Positions 46,043 to 54,955 of a DNA stretch of 64,000 bases are shown here, one piece after another; the first letter of the stretch is position 1; the number at the start of each line of letters is the position of its first letter. The DNA is from Methylopila sp. 73B (GTDB lineage Bacteria; Pseudomonadota; Alphaproteobacteria; Rhizobiales; Methylopilaceae), in NCBI RefSeq assembly GCF_000526315.1, contig NZ_JAFV01000001.1:4032501-4096500 (forward strand). The letters are read 5' to 3'. Below the pieces are notes generated by a model, which saw only the letters and a program-made list of their open reading frames with translations, made no database searches and was not told the DNA's origin. The position numbers and the translations under genes are program-made.

Positions 46043-46216
46043 GCCCCACCCGACCCCGGCCTCTTGGCCGGGGCCACCCTCCCCACGCCTTCGGCGCGAG
46101 GAGGGATTTCGCGCGTCAGGTTCTGAGCCGTGGCGCTCGCCGTTGCGGAAGCGAACGCGGGGATCCCTCTCCTGGGACAGGGGAGGGTGGACGGCCGAAG
46201 GCCGGCCGGGTGGGGT
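46043..46216. repeat. Inverted repeat pair, family C, in a 352-bp intergenic region
   Basis: In the 45971-46322 gap, which shows no other gene, CCCCACCCG-GCCGGCCT...CCACCCTCCCC occurs twice in opposite orientation: 46043-46084 and 46181-46216 (reverse). Internal GGCC-rich palindromes (GCCTCTTGGC, GGCCGAAGGCC) form the hairpin tips. It lies between genes that converge (the dehydratase and tctA), so it may also end transcription. Confidence 0.8.
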
Positions 46217-46322
46217 GCGCCTCAAGATGAAGCTCCGCCCGCTTCGTGACCCGCCTGCTCCATCACCGGCCGCGACGCTCCGCGCGGTCGGTCGAGAGCG
46301 CCCACGCGCCGCGTAGCGCGCC

Positions 46323-47822
46323 CTACTCCACCAGCGCCTCTTCGCGCTTGGCGGCGATCTTCGGCGAGAACATCGCGATCAGCAGCAGGGCGACGATCGC
46401 GAGGATCACGGCGCTGATCGGCGAGGTGACGAACACGGTCACGTCGCCGTCCGCGAGCAGCATGGCGCGGCGGAAGTTCTCCTCGAGCTGCGGCCCGAGC
46501 ACGAGCCCGAGCAGCAGCGGCGCGGGCTCCACCCCGACCTTGATGAAGAAGTAGCCGATCGCCGCGCAGCCCAGCATCAGCCAGACGTTGAACATCGAGT
46601 TCGAGATGCCGTAGGCGCCGATGCAGCAGAACAGTACGATCGCCGGGAACATCAGCCGGTAGGGGATCTTCAGCATCGAGATCCAGATGCCGATCATCGG
46701 CAGGTTGATGACCAGCAGCATCAGGTTGCCGGTCCACATGCTCGCGATCAGGCCCCAGACCAGCGCCGGCTGCTCGGTCATGATCTGCGGGCCGGGCTGG
46801 ATGCCGTGCATCATCAGCGCGCCGATCATCAGCGCCATCAGCGCGTTCGACGGGATGCCCAGTGTCAGCAGCGGGATGAAGCTGGTCTGCGCGCCGGCGT
46901 TGTTGGCGGCCTCCGGCCCTGCCACGCCTTCGATCGCGCCGTGGCCGAAGCGCGAGGGATCCTTCGCAAACTTCTTCTCCAGCGCATAGGCGGTGAACGG
47001 CGGCAGCGCCGCGCCGCCGCCGGGCAGCACGCCGAGGAACGAGCCGATCGCGGTGCCCCGCGCCATGGCGGGGAAGGCCTGCCGGAGGTCCGCCCAGCTC
47101 GGCATCAGGCTGCCGACCTTCTGAGCCACCACGCGACGCTCGGGCGAACGCTCGAGGTTGGCGATGATTTCGCCGAGGCCGAACAGGCCCATGGCGACGG
47201 GGACGAAATCGAGCCCGTCCGCGAGGTTCGGGATGCCGAAGGTCATGCGCGAGGCGCCGGAGGAGACGTCGATGCCGACGATCCCGAGGATCAGCCCCAG
47301 CACGATCATGGCGAGGGCCTTGGCGACCGAGCCGTGGGCGAGCACCACCGCGGCGATCAGGCCGAGCACCAGCAGGGAGAAGTACTCCACCGCCGTGAAC
47401 TTGAGCGCGAGCGCGGCGAGCGGGAGCGCGAGCAACGCGATGACGATGGTGGCGACGGTGCCGGCGAAGAACGAGGAGAGCGCGGCGATCGCGAGCGCGT
47501 GCCCGGCGCGGCCCTTCTTCGCCATCTGGTGGCCATCGATGCAGGTGACGACCGAAGAGGTCTCGCCCGGCACGTTGACCAGGATCGCCGTGGTCGAGCC
47601 GCCGTACTGCGCGCCGTAGAAGATGCCGGCTAGCATGATGAAGGCGGTCGCGGGCTCCAGCCCGAAGGTGAAGGGCAGCAGCAGCGCGACGGTCGGGATC
47701 GGCCCGATGCCGGGCAGCACGCCGATCGCGGTGCCGATCAGGACGCCGAACAGGCAGTAGAGCAGGTTCTGCGGCTCGACCGCGACCTGCAGGCCGAGGA
47801 ACAGGCTGTCGAAGAGCTCCAT
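46323..47822 (-). CDS. tctA: TctA, large membrane subunit of tripartite tricarboxylate transporter
   Basis: 499 residues with about twelve helices. Family signatures: GVLIGTAIGVLPGIGPIPTVALLLPFTFGLEPATAFIMLAGIFYGAQYGGSTTAILVNVPGETSSVVTCIDG (residues about 25-97, shown in part), and TVFVTSPISAVILAIVALLL near the end. It moves a carboxylate across the inner membrane with TctB, fed by TctC. Beside the aldarate genes it is likely to import glucarate/galactarate. Confidence 0.96.
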   Translation of the reverse strand: MELFDSLFLGLQVAVEPQNLLYCLFGVLIGTAIGVLPGIGPIPTVALLLPFTFGLEPATAFIMLAGIFYGAQYGGSTTAILVNVPGETSSVVTCIDGHQMAKKGRAGHALAIAALSSFFAGTVATIVIALLALPLAALALKFTAVEYFSLLVLGLIAAVVLAHGSVAKALAMIVLGLILGIVGIDVSSGASRMTFGIPNLADGLDFVPVAMGLFGLGEIIANLERSPERRVVAQKVGSLMPSWADLRQAFPAMARGTAIGSFLGVLPGGGAALPPFTAYALEKKFAKDPSRFGHGAIEGVAGPEAANNAGAQTSFIPLLTLGIPSNALMALMIGALMMHGIQPGPQIMTEQPALVWGLIASMWTGNLMLLVINLPMIGIWISMLKIPYRLMFPAIVLFCCIGAYGISNSMFNVWLMLGCAAIGYFFIKVGVEPAPLLLGLVLGPQLEENFRRAMLLADGDVTVFVTSPISAVILAIVALLLIAMFSPKIAAKREEALVE

Positions 47823-47826
47823 GCCG

Positions 47827-48273
47827 TCACCAGGGCCAGGCGGGAATGGGGAGCGCCAGCGCCTTCACGAACAGCAGCACGGAGGCCGCCGCCAGCGCGA
47901 TCGCGAACAGGACGACTTCGACCGGCCGGGTCTCGTCGCTGCCTGCGGCGGCGACCAGCACCGTCGCGATCGCGGCGACGGCCAAGCCCGCCGTCACGCC
48001 GAGCAACGCGAAGGCCGCGATCGCGCCGAGCACCGCCACGAAGGGGCGCAGGCGCGGACGCTCGATCGGCTCGCCGCCGCGGCTGAATCCGCGCGCCGCG
48101 AAGAACAGGCCGAAGGCCATCGCGATCCCGGCCAGCACCCGGGGCATGAAGCCCGGCCCCATGTCCGCCGGCGAACCGAAGCTCAGCGTCCGCGTCGCGT
48201 AGAACACGAGCGCGGCGACGACGACGAGGAACGCGCCGAACAGCGCGTCCTGCAGGTCGAAGCGGGTGGTCAC
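47827..48273 (-). CDS. tctB: TctB, small membrane subunit
   Basis: 148 residues, four helices (ALFGAFLVVVAALVFYA, VLAGIAMAFGLFFAARGF, FVAVLGAIAAFALLGVTAGLAVAAIATVLVAAAGS and a terminal helix ending ALALPIPAWPW). The DMGPGFMPRVLAG segment is a TctB hallmark. It is separated from TctA by four bases and from TctC by four, so the three genes form one unit. Confidence 0.92.
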   Translation of the reverse strand: MTTRFDLQDALFGAFLVVVAALVFYATRTLSFGSPADMGPGFMPRVLAGIAMAFGLFFAARGFSRGGEPIERPRLRPFVAVLGAIAAFALLGVTAGLAVAAIATVLVAAAGSDETRPVEVVLFAIALAAASVLLFVKALALPIPAWPW

Positions 48274-48277
48274 GGCC

Positions 48278-49276
48278 TTACTGGCCCTTGATCCCGGCGT
48301 CGGCGATGATCTTGCCCCAGCTCTCGGTGTTGGTCGCGAGCCAGGTCTTGAGGTCGTCCGCCGGTCCGCCGACCACGCGGCCGCCCTGCTGCTTGATGCG
48401 CTCGATCACCTCGGGGCGCTTCAGCGCCTCGTTCACCGCGGCGTTCACCGCCGCGATCTTCTCCGGCGGCGAGCCGGCGGTGGTCAGCAGGCCCTGCCAC
48501 GAGCCGACGTCGGATTGCGGCAGCTTCGCCTCCTTGAAGGTGGGGAGATCCGGCGCGGCGGCGACACGTTCGTCGCCCGTTACCGCGAGGCCCTTGAGCT
48601 GGCCGTTGGTCACGAAGGGCAGCGTCGCGGTGGCGCCGTTGATGATCACCTTGCTCTCGCCGGAGACCACCGCCTGGGTCGCGGCCGCGCCGCCCTTGTA
48701 GGGCACGGTCTTCCACTGGACGCCAAGCTCCTTCGCCATGGCGACCGCGGTGATGTGGTTGACGCCGCCGACGCCGGAGTTCGCGACCGCGAGCTTGCCC
48801 GGGTTGGCCTTGGCGTAGGCGAGAAGGCTCGCGACGTCGGTCACGCCCTCGAGCTTGGGGCTGACCGCCAGCACATAGGGCGAGAACATCACCATCGTCA
48901 CCGGCGCGAGGTCCTCGAGCGGCTTGTAGGTGAGGTCGGCGAACAGGCCGGGGGCCGAGGCCACGGTGCCGACGTCGGTCAGCAGGTAGGTCTGCCCGTC
49001 CTTATCGGCCTTGGCGACGGCGTCGGCGCCGATGTTGCCCGCCGCGCCCGGCTTGTTCTCGACCACGACCGGCTGGCCGACCTTTTCCTGCAGGAGTGGG
49101 GCGATGATCCGGGCGAGGGTGTCCGAGGTGCCGCCCGGGGCGTAAGGGACAATGAGGCGAACCGGCCGATCGAAGGTCTGCGCCGCGGCGGGCGCCGCGT
49201 GGGTCATGCTGAGAAGCGCCGCGCCGGCGAGGCCGAGCACGATGCGGCGGGTGAGCGGCGTCGCTGCGAACGTCAT
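48278..49276 (-). CDS. tctC: TctC periplasmic carboxylate-binding protein
   Basis: 332 residues. A Tat-like signal peptide (TPLTRRIVLGLAGAALLSMTHAAPAAAQ) precedes the Bug-family fold: PVRLIVPYAPGGTSDTLARIIAP, VENKPGAAGNIGADAVAKA, and VNHITAVAMAKELGVQWKTVPYKGGAAATQAVVSGE. It captures a carboxylate and delivers it to TctAB. It is first in the tctCBA operon, 112 bp downstream of a LysR regulator gene. Confidence 0.95.
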   Translation of the reverse strand: MTFAATPLTRRIVLGLAGAALLSMTHAAPAAAQTFDRPVRLIVPYAPGGTSDTLARIIAPLLQEKVGQPVVVENKPGAAGNIGADAVAKADKDGQTYLLTDVGTVASAPGLFADLTYKPLEDLAPVTMVMFSPYVLAVSPKLEGVTDVASLLAYAKANPGKLAVANSGVGGVNHITAVAMAKELGVQWKTVPYKGGAAATQAVVSGESKVIINGATATLPFVTNGQLKGLAVTGDERVAAAPDLPTFKEAKLPQSDVGSWQGLLTTAGSPPEKIAAVNAAVNEALKRPEVIERIKQQGGRVVGGPADDLKTWLATNTESWGKIIADAGIKGQ

Positions 49277-49388
49277 GGGAGTCCTCCTTGGATCCGCTTT
49301 GCGCGGGTTATTTGGAGGCGAGGGTCCCAGCGCGCGTCGTTGCTGTCCAAGACAAACACGGCATTGATTGATGCAGGCTGCGCATGGT

Positions 49389-50288
49389 TCAGCTGTCGAG
49401 CGGCGGCGCCTGGCGCAGGATCACCTCAAGCGCGCGTTCCGCCGCCGGGTTTTCCTGCTCGGTACGCCAGACGGCCGCGAGCTGCGCCATGCCCTCGCCC
49501 GGGGACCGGATCGGGCGGTGGACGACGCCGTCGAACCGCAGCTTCGCCGCCGCCTCCGGCACCAGCGCGAGGCCGAGGCCGATGCGGACCAGCGCCAGCA
49601 CCGAGTGGATCTGGCTGACGTGCTGGGTGATCGTCGGCTGCACGCCGGCCGCGCCGAACAGGCTGAGCACCAGGTCGTGGAAATAGCGCGCCTCGAACGG
49701 CGAGTAGCTGATGACCGGCTCGTCGCCGAGATCGTGCAGGTCGACCACCTCGCGCTCGGCCATGGGATGGCCGGCGGGCAGCGCGAGGATCATCGGCTCC
49801 CGGAGCACGATCCGGGAGCGGAAGGTCGCGCGGCGGACCGGCGGGCGCACCAGCGCGATGTCGAGGCGGCCGGAGGCGAGGGCGTCGAGCTGCGCCGAGG
49901 TCACGGCCTCGCGCAGCACGAGGTCGACGTTCGCGAGCTCCGCCCGCAATTCGCGCACGATGCGGGGGAGGAAGTCGTAGCCGGAGGCGGCGGTGAAGCC
50001 GATGGTCACGGTTCCCGCCTCGCCGACGCCGATGCGCCGGATCGACATCGCCGCGCCTTCCGCGAGCTGCAGCAGGCGGCGCGCCTCCGGCAGGAAGGCC
50101 CGGCCCGAGGGGGTGAGCGCCACCCGCCGGTTGGAGCGCTCGAACAGCTTCGCCTCGAGCAGGTGCTCGAGCAGCTGGATCTGACGGCTAAGCGGCGGCT
50201 GCGTCATGTTCAGCCGCCGCGCCGCCCGCCCGAAATGCAGCTCCTCGGCCACCGCCACGAAACAGCGCAGATGGGTGAACTCGAACAT
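49389..50288 (-). CDS. LysR-type transcriptional regulator
   Basis: 299 residues. The N-terminal winged HTH is clear: TQPPLSRQIQLLEHLLEAKLFERSNRRVALTPSGRAFLPEARRLLQLAEGA (residues about 28-78). The effector domain has VTIGFTAASGYDFLPRIVRELRAEL and the usual SGRLDIALVRPP. It sits between tctCBA and a divergent TctC-like receptor gene, so it may control one or both carboxylate systems. An ordered dyad lies in its divergent promoter. Confidence 0.95.
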   Translation of the reverse strand: MFEFTHLRCFVAVAEELHFGRAARRLNMTQPPLSRQIQLLEHLLEAKLFERSNRRVALTPSGRAFLPEARRLLQLAEGAAMSIRRIGVGEAGTVTIGFTAASGYDFLPRIVRELRAELANVDLVLREAVTSAQLDALASGRLDIALVRPPVRRATFRSRIVLREPMILALPAGHPMAEREVVDLHDLGDEPVISYSPFEARYFHDLVLSLFGAAGVQPTITQHVSQIHSVLALVRIGLGLALVPEAAAKLRFDGVVHRPIRSPGEGMAQLAAVWRTEQENPAAERALEVILRQAPPLDS

Positions 50289-50303
50289 GGGCCGCCGCCA
50301 AAC

Positions 50304-50335
50304 GATGCGCCAACGGCATCAGACGATGCCGCATC
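50304..50335. promoter_or_regulatory. Nested dyad, putative LysR operator
   Basis: CGGCATC-AGAC-GATGCCG (50314-50331) is a perfect dyad, embedded in the outer GATGCG...CGCATC (50304-50335). It lies 16-47 bases upstream of the LysR start and before the divergent receptor gene, the right place for an autoregulator/activator site; another GGCATCG follows at about 50348. Confidence 0.6.
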
Positions 50336-50433
50336 TGGTTTAGACCGGCATCGACGCCCCCGCTAGCGTTTCCCTTCGGAAGCGGCGCCGCCAGAGCGCC
50401 CGCCACAGGGAACGCCTGACAGGAGACGCGCAC

Positions 50434-51402
50434 ATGCGCATCGTTCGAGCTTTCTGCGCCGCCGCCGCGATCGTCGCCGCCGCGGTCCCGGCCTTCGCGG
50501 CCGGCTACCCCGAGCGCCCGATCACCGTGGTCGTGCCGTTCCCGCCGGGCGGCGGGTCGGACGCCGCGGCCCGCATCGTCGCCGCCGCGGCCGAGAAGAC
50601 GATCGGCGCGAACATGATCGTCGAGAACCGCCCGGGCGCCACCGGCAACATGGGCGCGGCCGCCGTCGCGCGCGCGGCGCCGGACGGCTACACCATCCTC
50701 TGCGCCGCGCTTTCGGTGTGGTCGATCAACCCGGCGCTGTTCAAGGGCCTGACCTACGACGCCGCCAAGGACTTCGACCTGCTCACCGTCGCCGTGCGCA
50801 CGCCGAACGTGCTCGTGGTGCGGAAGGACTTTCCCGCGAACACCGTCGCCGAGCTTGTCGCTCACCTGAAGGCCAACCCGGAGAAGGTCTCGTTCGCGAG
50901 CTCCGGATCCGGCTCGTCCGACCATCTGACGGCCGAGCTGTTCTGGCAGAAGACCGGCACCAGCGGAAACCACATCCCCTACAAAGGCGGCGGACCGGCC
51001 ATCGTCGACCTCATCGGCGGCCAGACCGACGCCTCGTTCCAGAACCTCGGCGTGATCTACCCGCAGATCGCCGCCGGCAAGGTCAAGGCGCTGGCCGTCA
51101 CCAGCGACGAGCGCCACGCCATGCTGCCGGAGGTTCCGACGCTGAAGGAGCAGGGCGTCCAGGGCGTCGACGTCTACTCCTGGCAGGCCTTCGGCGCGCC
51201 GAAAGGCCTCGATCCGGCCGTCCGCGCCAAGCTCGAGACCGCGCTCACCGACGCGCTCCGGACCGACGCGGTGAAGGCGGCCTTCGCCAAGACCGGGTTC
51301 GACGTAGTGGCGAACACCGGCAAGGAGTTCGAGGCGTTCCAGGCCAAGGAGATCGCCCGCTGGAAGCAGGTGGTGGCGGAAGGAAACATTCCCTCGCCGT
51401 AA
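50434..51402 (+). CDS. Second TctC/Bug-family receptor
   Basis: 322 residues with a signal peptide (MRIVRAFCAAAAIVAAAVPAFAAG). Fold landmarks: PITVVVPFPPGGGSDAAARIVAAA, ENRPGATGNMGAAAVA, and ASSGSGSSDHLTAELFWQKTGTSGNHIPYKGGGPAIVDLIGGQ (shown in part). No TctA/B pair of its own is nearby, so it may feed the TctAB above or another transporter. It diverges from the LysR gene. Confidence 0.92.
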   Translation: MRIVRAFCAAAAIVAAAVPAFAAGYPERPITVVVPFPPGGGSDAAARIVAAAAEKTIGANMIVENRPGATGNMGAAAVARAAPDGYTILCAALSVWSINPALFKGLTYDAAKDFDLLTVAVRTPNVLVVRKDFPANTVAELVAHLKANPEKVSFASSGSGSSDHLTAELFWQKTGTSGNHIPYKGGGPAIVDLIGGQTDASFQNLGVIYPQIAAGKVKALAVTSDERHAMLPEVPTLKEQGVQGVDVYSWQAFGAPKGLDPAVRAKLETALTDALRTDAVKAAFAKTGFDVVANTGKEFEAFQAKEIARWKQVVAEGNIPSP

Positions 51403-51469
51403 CGAGGACCCAGCGTCCGGCGGGAGAGCCGCTGGCCCGGCCCCAATGTCCCGGCTCGGGCCGCGGCGC

Positions 51470-52501
51470 TCAGGCCCCGGCGATCTGCAGGACGATGCGC
51501 CCGTCCACCTCGCCGGCCTCCATCCGCTCGAAGATCGCGTTGACGTTCTCGAGCCTGTCCCAGCTGAAGTGCGCCGCGACGGCGCCGTCGCCGGCGAAGG
51601 CCAGCGCTTCCTCCAGATCCTGTCGCGTGCCCACGATCGAGCCGCGCACGGTGATGCGCTTCAGCACGGTGTCGAAGATCGGCAGCGCGAAGCGGCCGGG
51701 CGGCAGGCCGACAAGGGCCATCGTGCCGTGCGGGCGCAGCGCGCCGAAGGCCTGCTCGAAGGCCGCGGGCGAGACGGCGGTGACCAGCACGCCATGGACG
51801 CCGCCGGTCTTCGCCTGGATCTCCGCGGCCGGATCGCCCGCGCTGGCGTCGACCACGAGCTCGGCGCCCAACGCGGTCGCGAGCGCCAGCTTGTCCGGAT
51901 GGACGTCGATCGCCGCGACATGCATGCCCATCGCCTTGGCGTACTGCACCGCCATGTGGCCGAGCCCGCCGACGCCGGACACCGCCACCCATTCGCCGGG
52001 CTTCACCTCGGTTTCCTTGAGGCCCTTGTAGACCGTGACGCCGGCGCAGAGGATCGGCGCGGCCGGCCCCCAGTCGAGGCCGTCCGGGATGCGGCCGACA
52101 TAGTTCGGATCGGCGAGGGCGTACTCCGCGAAGCTGCCGTTGACCGAATAGCCGGTGTTCTGCTGCTGGCCGCAGAGCGTCTCCCAGCCGGTGCGGCAGT
52201 GCGGACAGTAGCCGCAGGCGGTGTGAAGCCAGGGGACGCCGACGCGATCGCCCTCGCGCACCCGCTTCACGGACCGGCCGACGCCCACCACGACGCCGAC
52301 GCCCTCATGGCCGGGAATGAACGGGACGGTCGGCTTCACCGGCCAGTCGCCCTTGATCGCATGGAGATCGGTGTGGCAGACGCCCGTCGCCTCGATCCGG
52401 ACCAGAATCTGCTCCGGCCCCGGCTCCGGGACGGGCCATTCCTCGATCACGAGCGGCTGGCCGAGCGCGCGCGCGACGGCGGCTTTCATCATGTTGGCCA
52501 T
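51470..52501 (-). CDS. Zinc-dependent alcohol dehydrogenase (AdhP type)
   Basis: 343 residues from ATG 52501 with an ideal GAGGAGG site. Catalytic zinc ligands GVCHTDLHA, GHEGVG and structural zinc cysteines in CGYCPHCRTGWETLC are intact; the cofactor loop is VAVSGVGGLGHMAVQYAKA. It matches AdhP/AdhA ethanol dehydrogenases. It lies between the tct region and a small membrane protein gene. The physiological alcohol is unknown. Confidence 0.93.
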   Translation of the reverse strand: MANMMKAAVARALGQPLVIEEWPVPEPGPEQILVRIEATGVCHTDLHAIKGDWPVKPTVPFIPGHEGVGVVVGVGRSVKRVREGDRVGVPWLHTACGYCPHCRTGWETLCGQQQNTGYSVNGSFAEYALADPNYVGRIPDGLDWGPAAPILCAGVTVYKGLKETEVKPGEWVAVSGVGGLGHMAVQYAKAMGMHVAAIDVHPDKLALATALGAELVVDASAGDPAAEIQAKTGGVHGVLVTAVSPAAFEQAFGALRPHGTMALVGLPPGRFALPIFDTVLKRITVRGSIVGTRQDLEEALAFAGDGAVAAHFSWDRLENVNAIFERMEAGEVDGRIVLQIAGA

Positions 52502-52525
52502 GGCGGCCTCCTCGGCTGATGGGGG

Positions 52526-52726
52526 TCAGGATTTCAGGTTTCGCCAGGCGCCCTTCGCCCACTGGGCGACCGGCGACCAGAGGGCGAGGACGGCGAGGCC
52601 CATGACGAGCAGGATGATCGCGACGAACACGTTGACGACGCCGAAGTTCGGCGCGTCCTTCGCCACGAAGGCGGCGGTGACGAAGCTCGCCAGGGCGAGG
52701 GAAAGCCGAACGAACCAGCCCATCAT
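52526..52726 (-). CDS. Small two-helix membrane protein
   Basis: 66 residues from the ATG at 52726, with GAGGAG ten bases upstream; the longer frame to 52789 lacks a site. Two helices are visible (FVRLSLALASFVTAAFVA and VVNVFVAIILLVMGLAVLAL) and a basic end (WAKGAWRNLKS). It lies 24 bases upstream of the adh start in the same direction and might share its transcript. No family recognised. Confidence 0.6.
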   Translation of the reverse strand: MMGWFVRLSLALASFVTAAFVAKDAPNFGVVNVFVAIILLVMGLAVLALWSPVAQWAKGAWRNLKS

Positions 52727-52936
52727 CGAAACGCCGCTCCTCGTCGCTGCGCGGTGGGTCCCGTCACCCGGGGTCCCGCCGGCCGCCAAGACCGTCGCAC
52801 GGGGAGCGGGGTTGGGCTTTGAGCTATGTCATCGTCTGATCGGTCGAGAGATGCGCCCGCGGCCGCCATGCGGCGCTTGATTGTGGGCGGGGCGGTCGCG
52901 CATACAATCCACCGAGTGCATGGATGAGGGCCGGGA

Positions 52937-54307
52937 ATGAGCGGCGCGACGTCGTGGACGCCCCGGATCGACCCCGCGGGCGGGCCGCTTTATCTGCAGA
53001 TCGCGGACTCAATAGAAGGCGCCGTCGCTTCCGGCGCGCTCCGGGAGGGCGACCGGCTGCCGCCGCAGCGCAGCCTCGCGCAGGCGCTCTCCGTTGATCT
53101 GACCACGGTGACGCGGGCCTACGCGGAGGCACGGCGCCGGGCCTTGCTCGACGCGGTCACGGGACGCGGCTCGTTCGTCGCGGCCCGCCGGGACCCCACG
53201 GCGCCGCCGATCGACCTCGGCATGAACATTCCGCCCGCGCCGCGCGGCGTGCGGCTCGCGGAGGTTCTCGGTCGGAGCGTCGCCGATCTCGTGGCGCGGA
53301 CCGACATCGACCAGCTGATGTCCTATCACCCTGGCGCCGGCTCGGTCTCCGACCGTGCGGCGGCGGCGGCCTGGCTGCGGCCGACGTTGGGCGCGGTCGA
53401 CCCAGACCGCATCCTCGTCGCGGCGGGGGCGCAGGGCGCGATGGCGGCGATCGCCACGACGCTTGCGCGGTCCGGCGACGCCATGGCCTGCGAGCCGCTG
53501 GTCTATCCCGGCGCTTTGTCGATCGCTCATCAGTACGGTCTCGAGCCGCGCGCGGTCGAGGGGGACGCGGACGGCATGCGGCCGGAGGCGCTCGATCGCC
53601 TGTGCCGGACGCGCAAGCCGGCCTTCGTTTACCTCAACCCGACGATCGGAAACCCCACCGCGATCACGATGCCGGAGGCGCGACGGCGCGCCTTGGCCGA
53701 GGTCGCGGCCGCCCACGGCCTGCCGATTCTGGAGGACGATCCCTATTCGCCGCTGGCGATGGGCGCGCCGCCGCCCTTCGCGACGCTTGCGCCCGACCTC
53801 ACCTGGCACGTCCACACCCTGTCGAAATGCCTGACGCCGGGCCTACGGGTGGCCTACGTGGTCGCGCCGTCGCCGGCCGCGCGCGCCGAACTGGTCGCCG
53901 GCCTTCGCGCCGTCAGCCTGATGGCGCCGCCGCTGATGACCGCGGTGCTGGGACGCTGGATCCGGGAGGGGACGGCGCAGGCCTTTCTCGACGGCGTGCG
54001 CACTGAAGCCGCCGCGCGCCAGACGCTGGCCCGCGCGGCGTTGCCGGACGCGCGCGCGCACCGGAACGGCCTGCATCTGTGGCTGCCGCTGCCGGCGCGC
54101 TGGGATCGACACCGCCTGGCGGACCGGGCGCGGGCGCAGGGGCTCGCCGTCACGCCGTCCGACGCGTTCAACGTCGGCGGGCCTGCGGTCGAGGCGGTGC
54201 GGATTTCGCTCGGCGCGGTGCCGGAGCGGGCGCGGCTCGCCGCCGCGCTCACGACGCTGGCCGAGATCCTGCGCGACGGCCGCCGGACGCTGCACGACGT
54301 GGTCTGA
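52937..54307 (+). CDS. MocR-type GntR/aminotransferase fusion regulator
   Basis: 456 residues. The N-terminal winged HTH (PLYLQIADSIEGAVASGALREGDRLPPQRSLAQALSVDLTTVTRAYAEARRR, shown from residue about 17) is fused to a fold-type I aminotransferase domain with LNPTIGNPTAITM, and the PLP lysine in HTLSKCLTPGLRVAYVV. Such MocR proteins sense vitamin B6 or amino-acid metabolites. It diverges from the adh/small membrane protein pair. Target unknown. Confidence 0.9.
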   Translation: MSGATSWTPRIDPAGGPLYLQIADSIEGAVASGALREGDRLPPQRSLAQALSVDLTTVTRAYAEARRRALLDAVTGRGSFVAARRDPTAPPIDLGMNIPPAPRGVRLAEVLGRSVADLVARTDIDQLMSYHPGAGSVSDRAAAAAWLRPTLGAVDPDRILVAAGAQGAMAAIATTLARSGDAMACEPLVYPGALSIAHQYGLEPRAVEGDADGMRPEALDRLCRTRKPAFVYLNPTIGNPTAITMPEARRRALAEVAAAHGLPILEDDPYSPLAMGAPPPFATLAPDLTWHVHTLSKCLTPGLRVAYVVAPSPAARAELVAGLRAVSLMAPPLMTAVLGRWIREGTAQAFLDGVRTEAAARQTLARAALPDARAHRNGLHLWLPLPARWDRHRLADRARAQGLAVTPSDAFNVGGPAVEAVRISLGAVPERARLAAALTTLAEILRDGRRTLHDVV

Positions 54308-54331
54308 GCGCCGTCGACGCGAAGGCGACGC

Positions 54332-54733
54332 TCAGCGCTCGGCGTCGTCCTCTTCGCCGGGGCGTACGAGACGGCCCTCGGCGGCCTTATGGTAGTACTG
54401 GCTCGCGACCAGCCAGCCCTTCAGCGGCCTCAGGGGCGGCAGCAGCGTCGCCAGCATGATCGGCACCGTCGTGAAGAGGTGGAGCCAGTACGGCGCCTGG
54501 TAGGCGAGCTCCAGCCAGACCGCGAAGCAGGCCGAGGGCAGGCAGGCGAAGGTGATGGCGAAAAAGGCCGGCCCATCCGCCGGATCGGCGAAGGAATAGT
54601 CGAGGCCGCAGACCTCGCACTTCGGCTTCAGCGTCAGGAACCCGTTGAACATCTTCCCCTCGCCGCAGCGCGGGCAACGGCCGCGCACGCCCACGTCGTA
54701 GGGGTTCTGGCGGGGGTAGGTCGCCGCCGTCAT
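54332..54733 (-). CDS. DUF983 membrane protein
   Basis: 133 residues from the ATG at 54733, chosen for its GAGGAGG site five bases upstream; ATG 54757 has none. A zinc-ribbon-like pair of CxxC motifs (RCPRCGEGKMF and PKCEVCGLDYSF) precedes two helices (FAITFACLPSACFAVWLELAYQAPYW and LFTTVPIMLATLLPPLRPLKGWLVA). This is the DUF983 layout; function unknown. Its promoter contains a strong dyad. Confidence 0.88.
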   Translation of the reverse strand: MTAATYPRQNPYDVGVRGRCPRCGEGKMFNGFLTLKPKCEVCGLDYSFADPADGPAFFAITFACLPSACFAVWLELAYQAPYWLHLFTTVPIMLATLLPPLRPLKGWLVASQYYHKAAEGRLVRPGEEDDAER

Positions 54734-54763
54734 GGGAGCCTCCTCTGGGTCCTTCATGCGGAG

Positions 54764-54800
54764 GAGATAGGGTGCGAAACATACATTGTCAATAATGTAT
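54764..54800 (-). promoter_or_regulatory. Promoter and dyad of the DUF983 gene
   Basis: Read on the minus strand, TTGACA (54787-54792), 17-bp spacer and TATCTC (54764-54769) form a near-consensus promoter. The -35 sits inside ATACATT-N6-AATGTAT (54781-54800), a perfect 7-bp dyad suitable for repressor binding. AT content there contrasts with the GC-rich surroundings. Confidence 0.7.
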
Positions 54801-54825
54801 GCAGACACGTTGTTGGCGCCGGTGC

Positions 54826-54860
54826 AAAAAAAGTCGGCGAGCCCACGAGGGAGCTCGCCG
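54826..54860 (-). terminator. Rho-independent terminator of xoxF
   Basis: On the minus strand CGGCGAGC (54853-54860) pairs with GCTCGCCG (54835-54842) and is followed by ACTTTTTTT (54826-54834). It lies about 95 bases after the xoxF stop, an excellent terminator for the highly expressed dehydrogenase. Confidence 0.9.
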
Positions 54861-54955
54861 TGTCCATAAGTTCTGCGTCGGGGCCGAGGGAGGAAGGGAA
54901 GCCCGGACACGCTATGGAAAAGCGGGGGGCCCGAAGGTCCGGGCCCGAAATCAGG

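Noticed and set aside
46043-46216. CRISPR-like or IS-end reading of the repeat pair
   Set aside because: Only two inverted copies with no regular spacers and no transposase; it fits a REP-type palindrome pair better.
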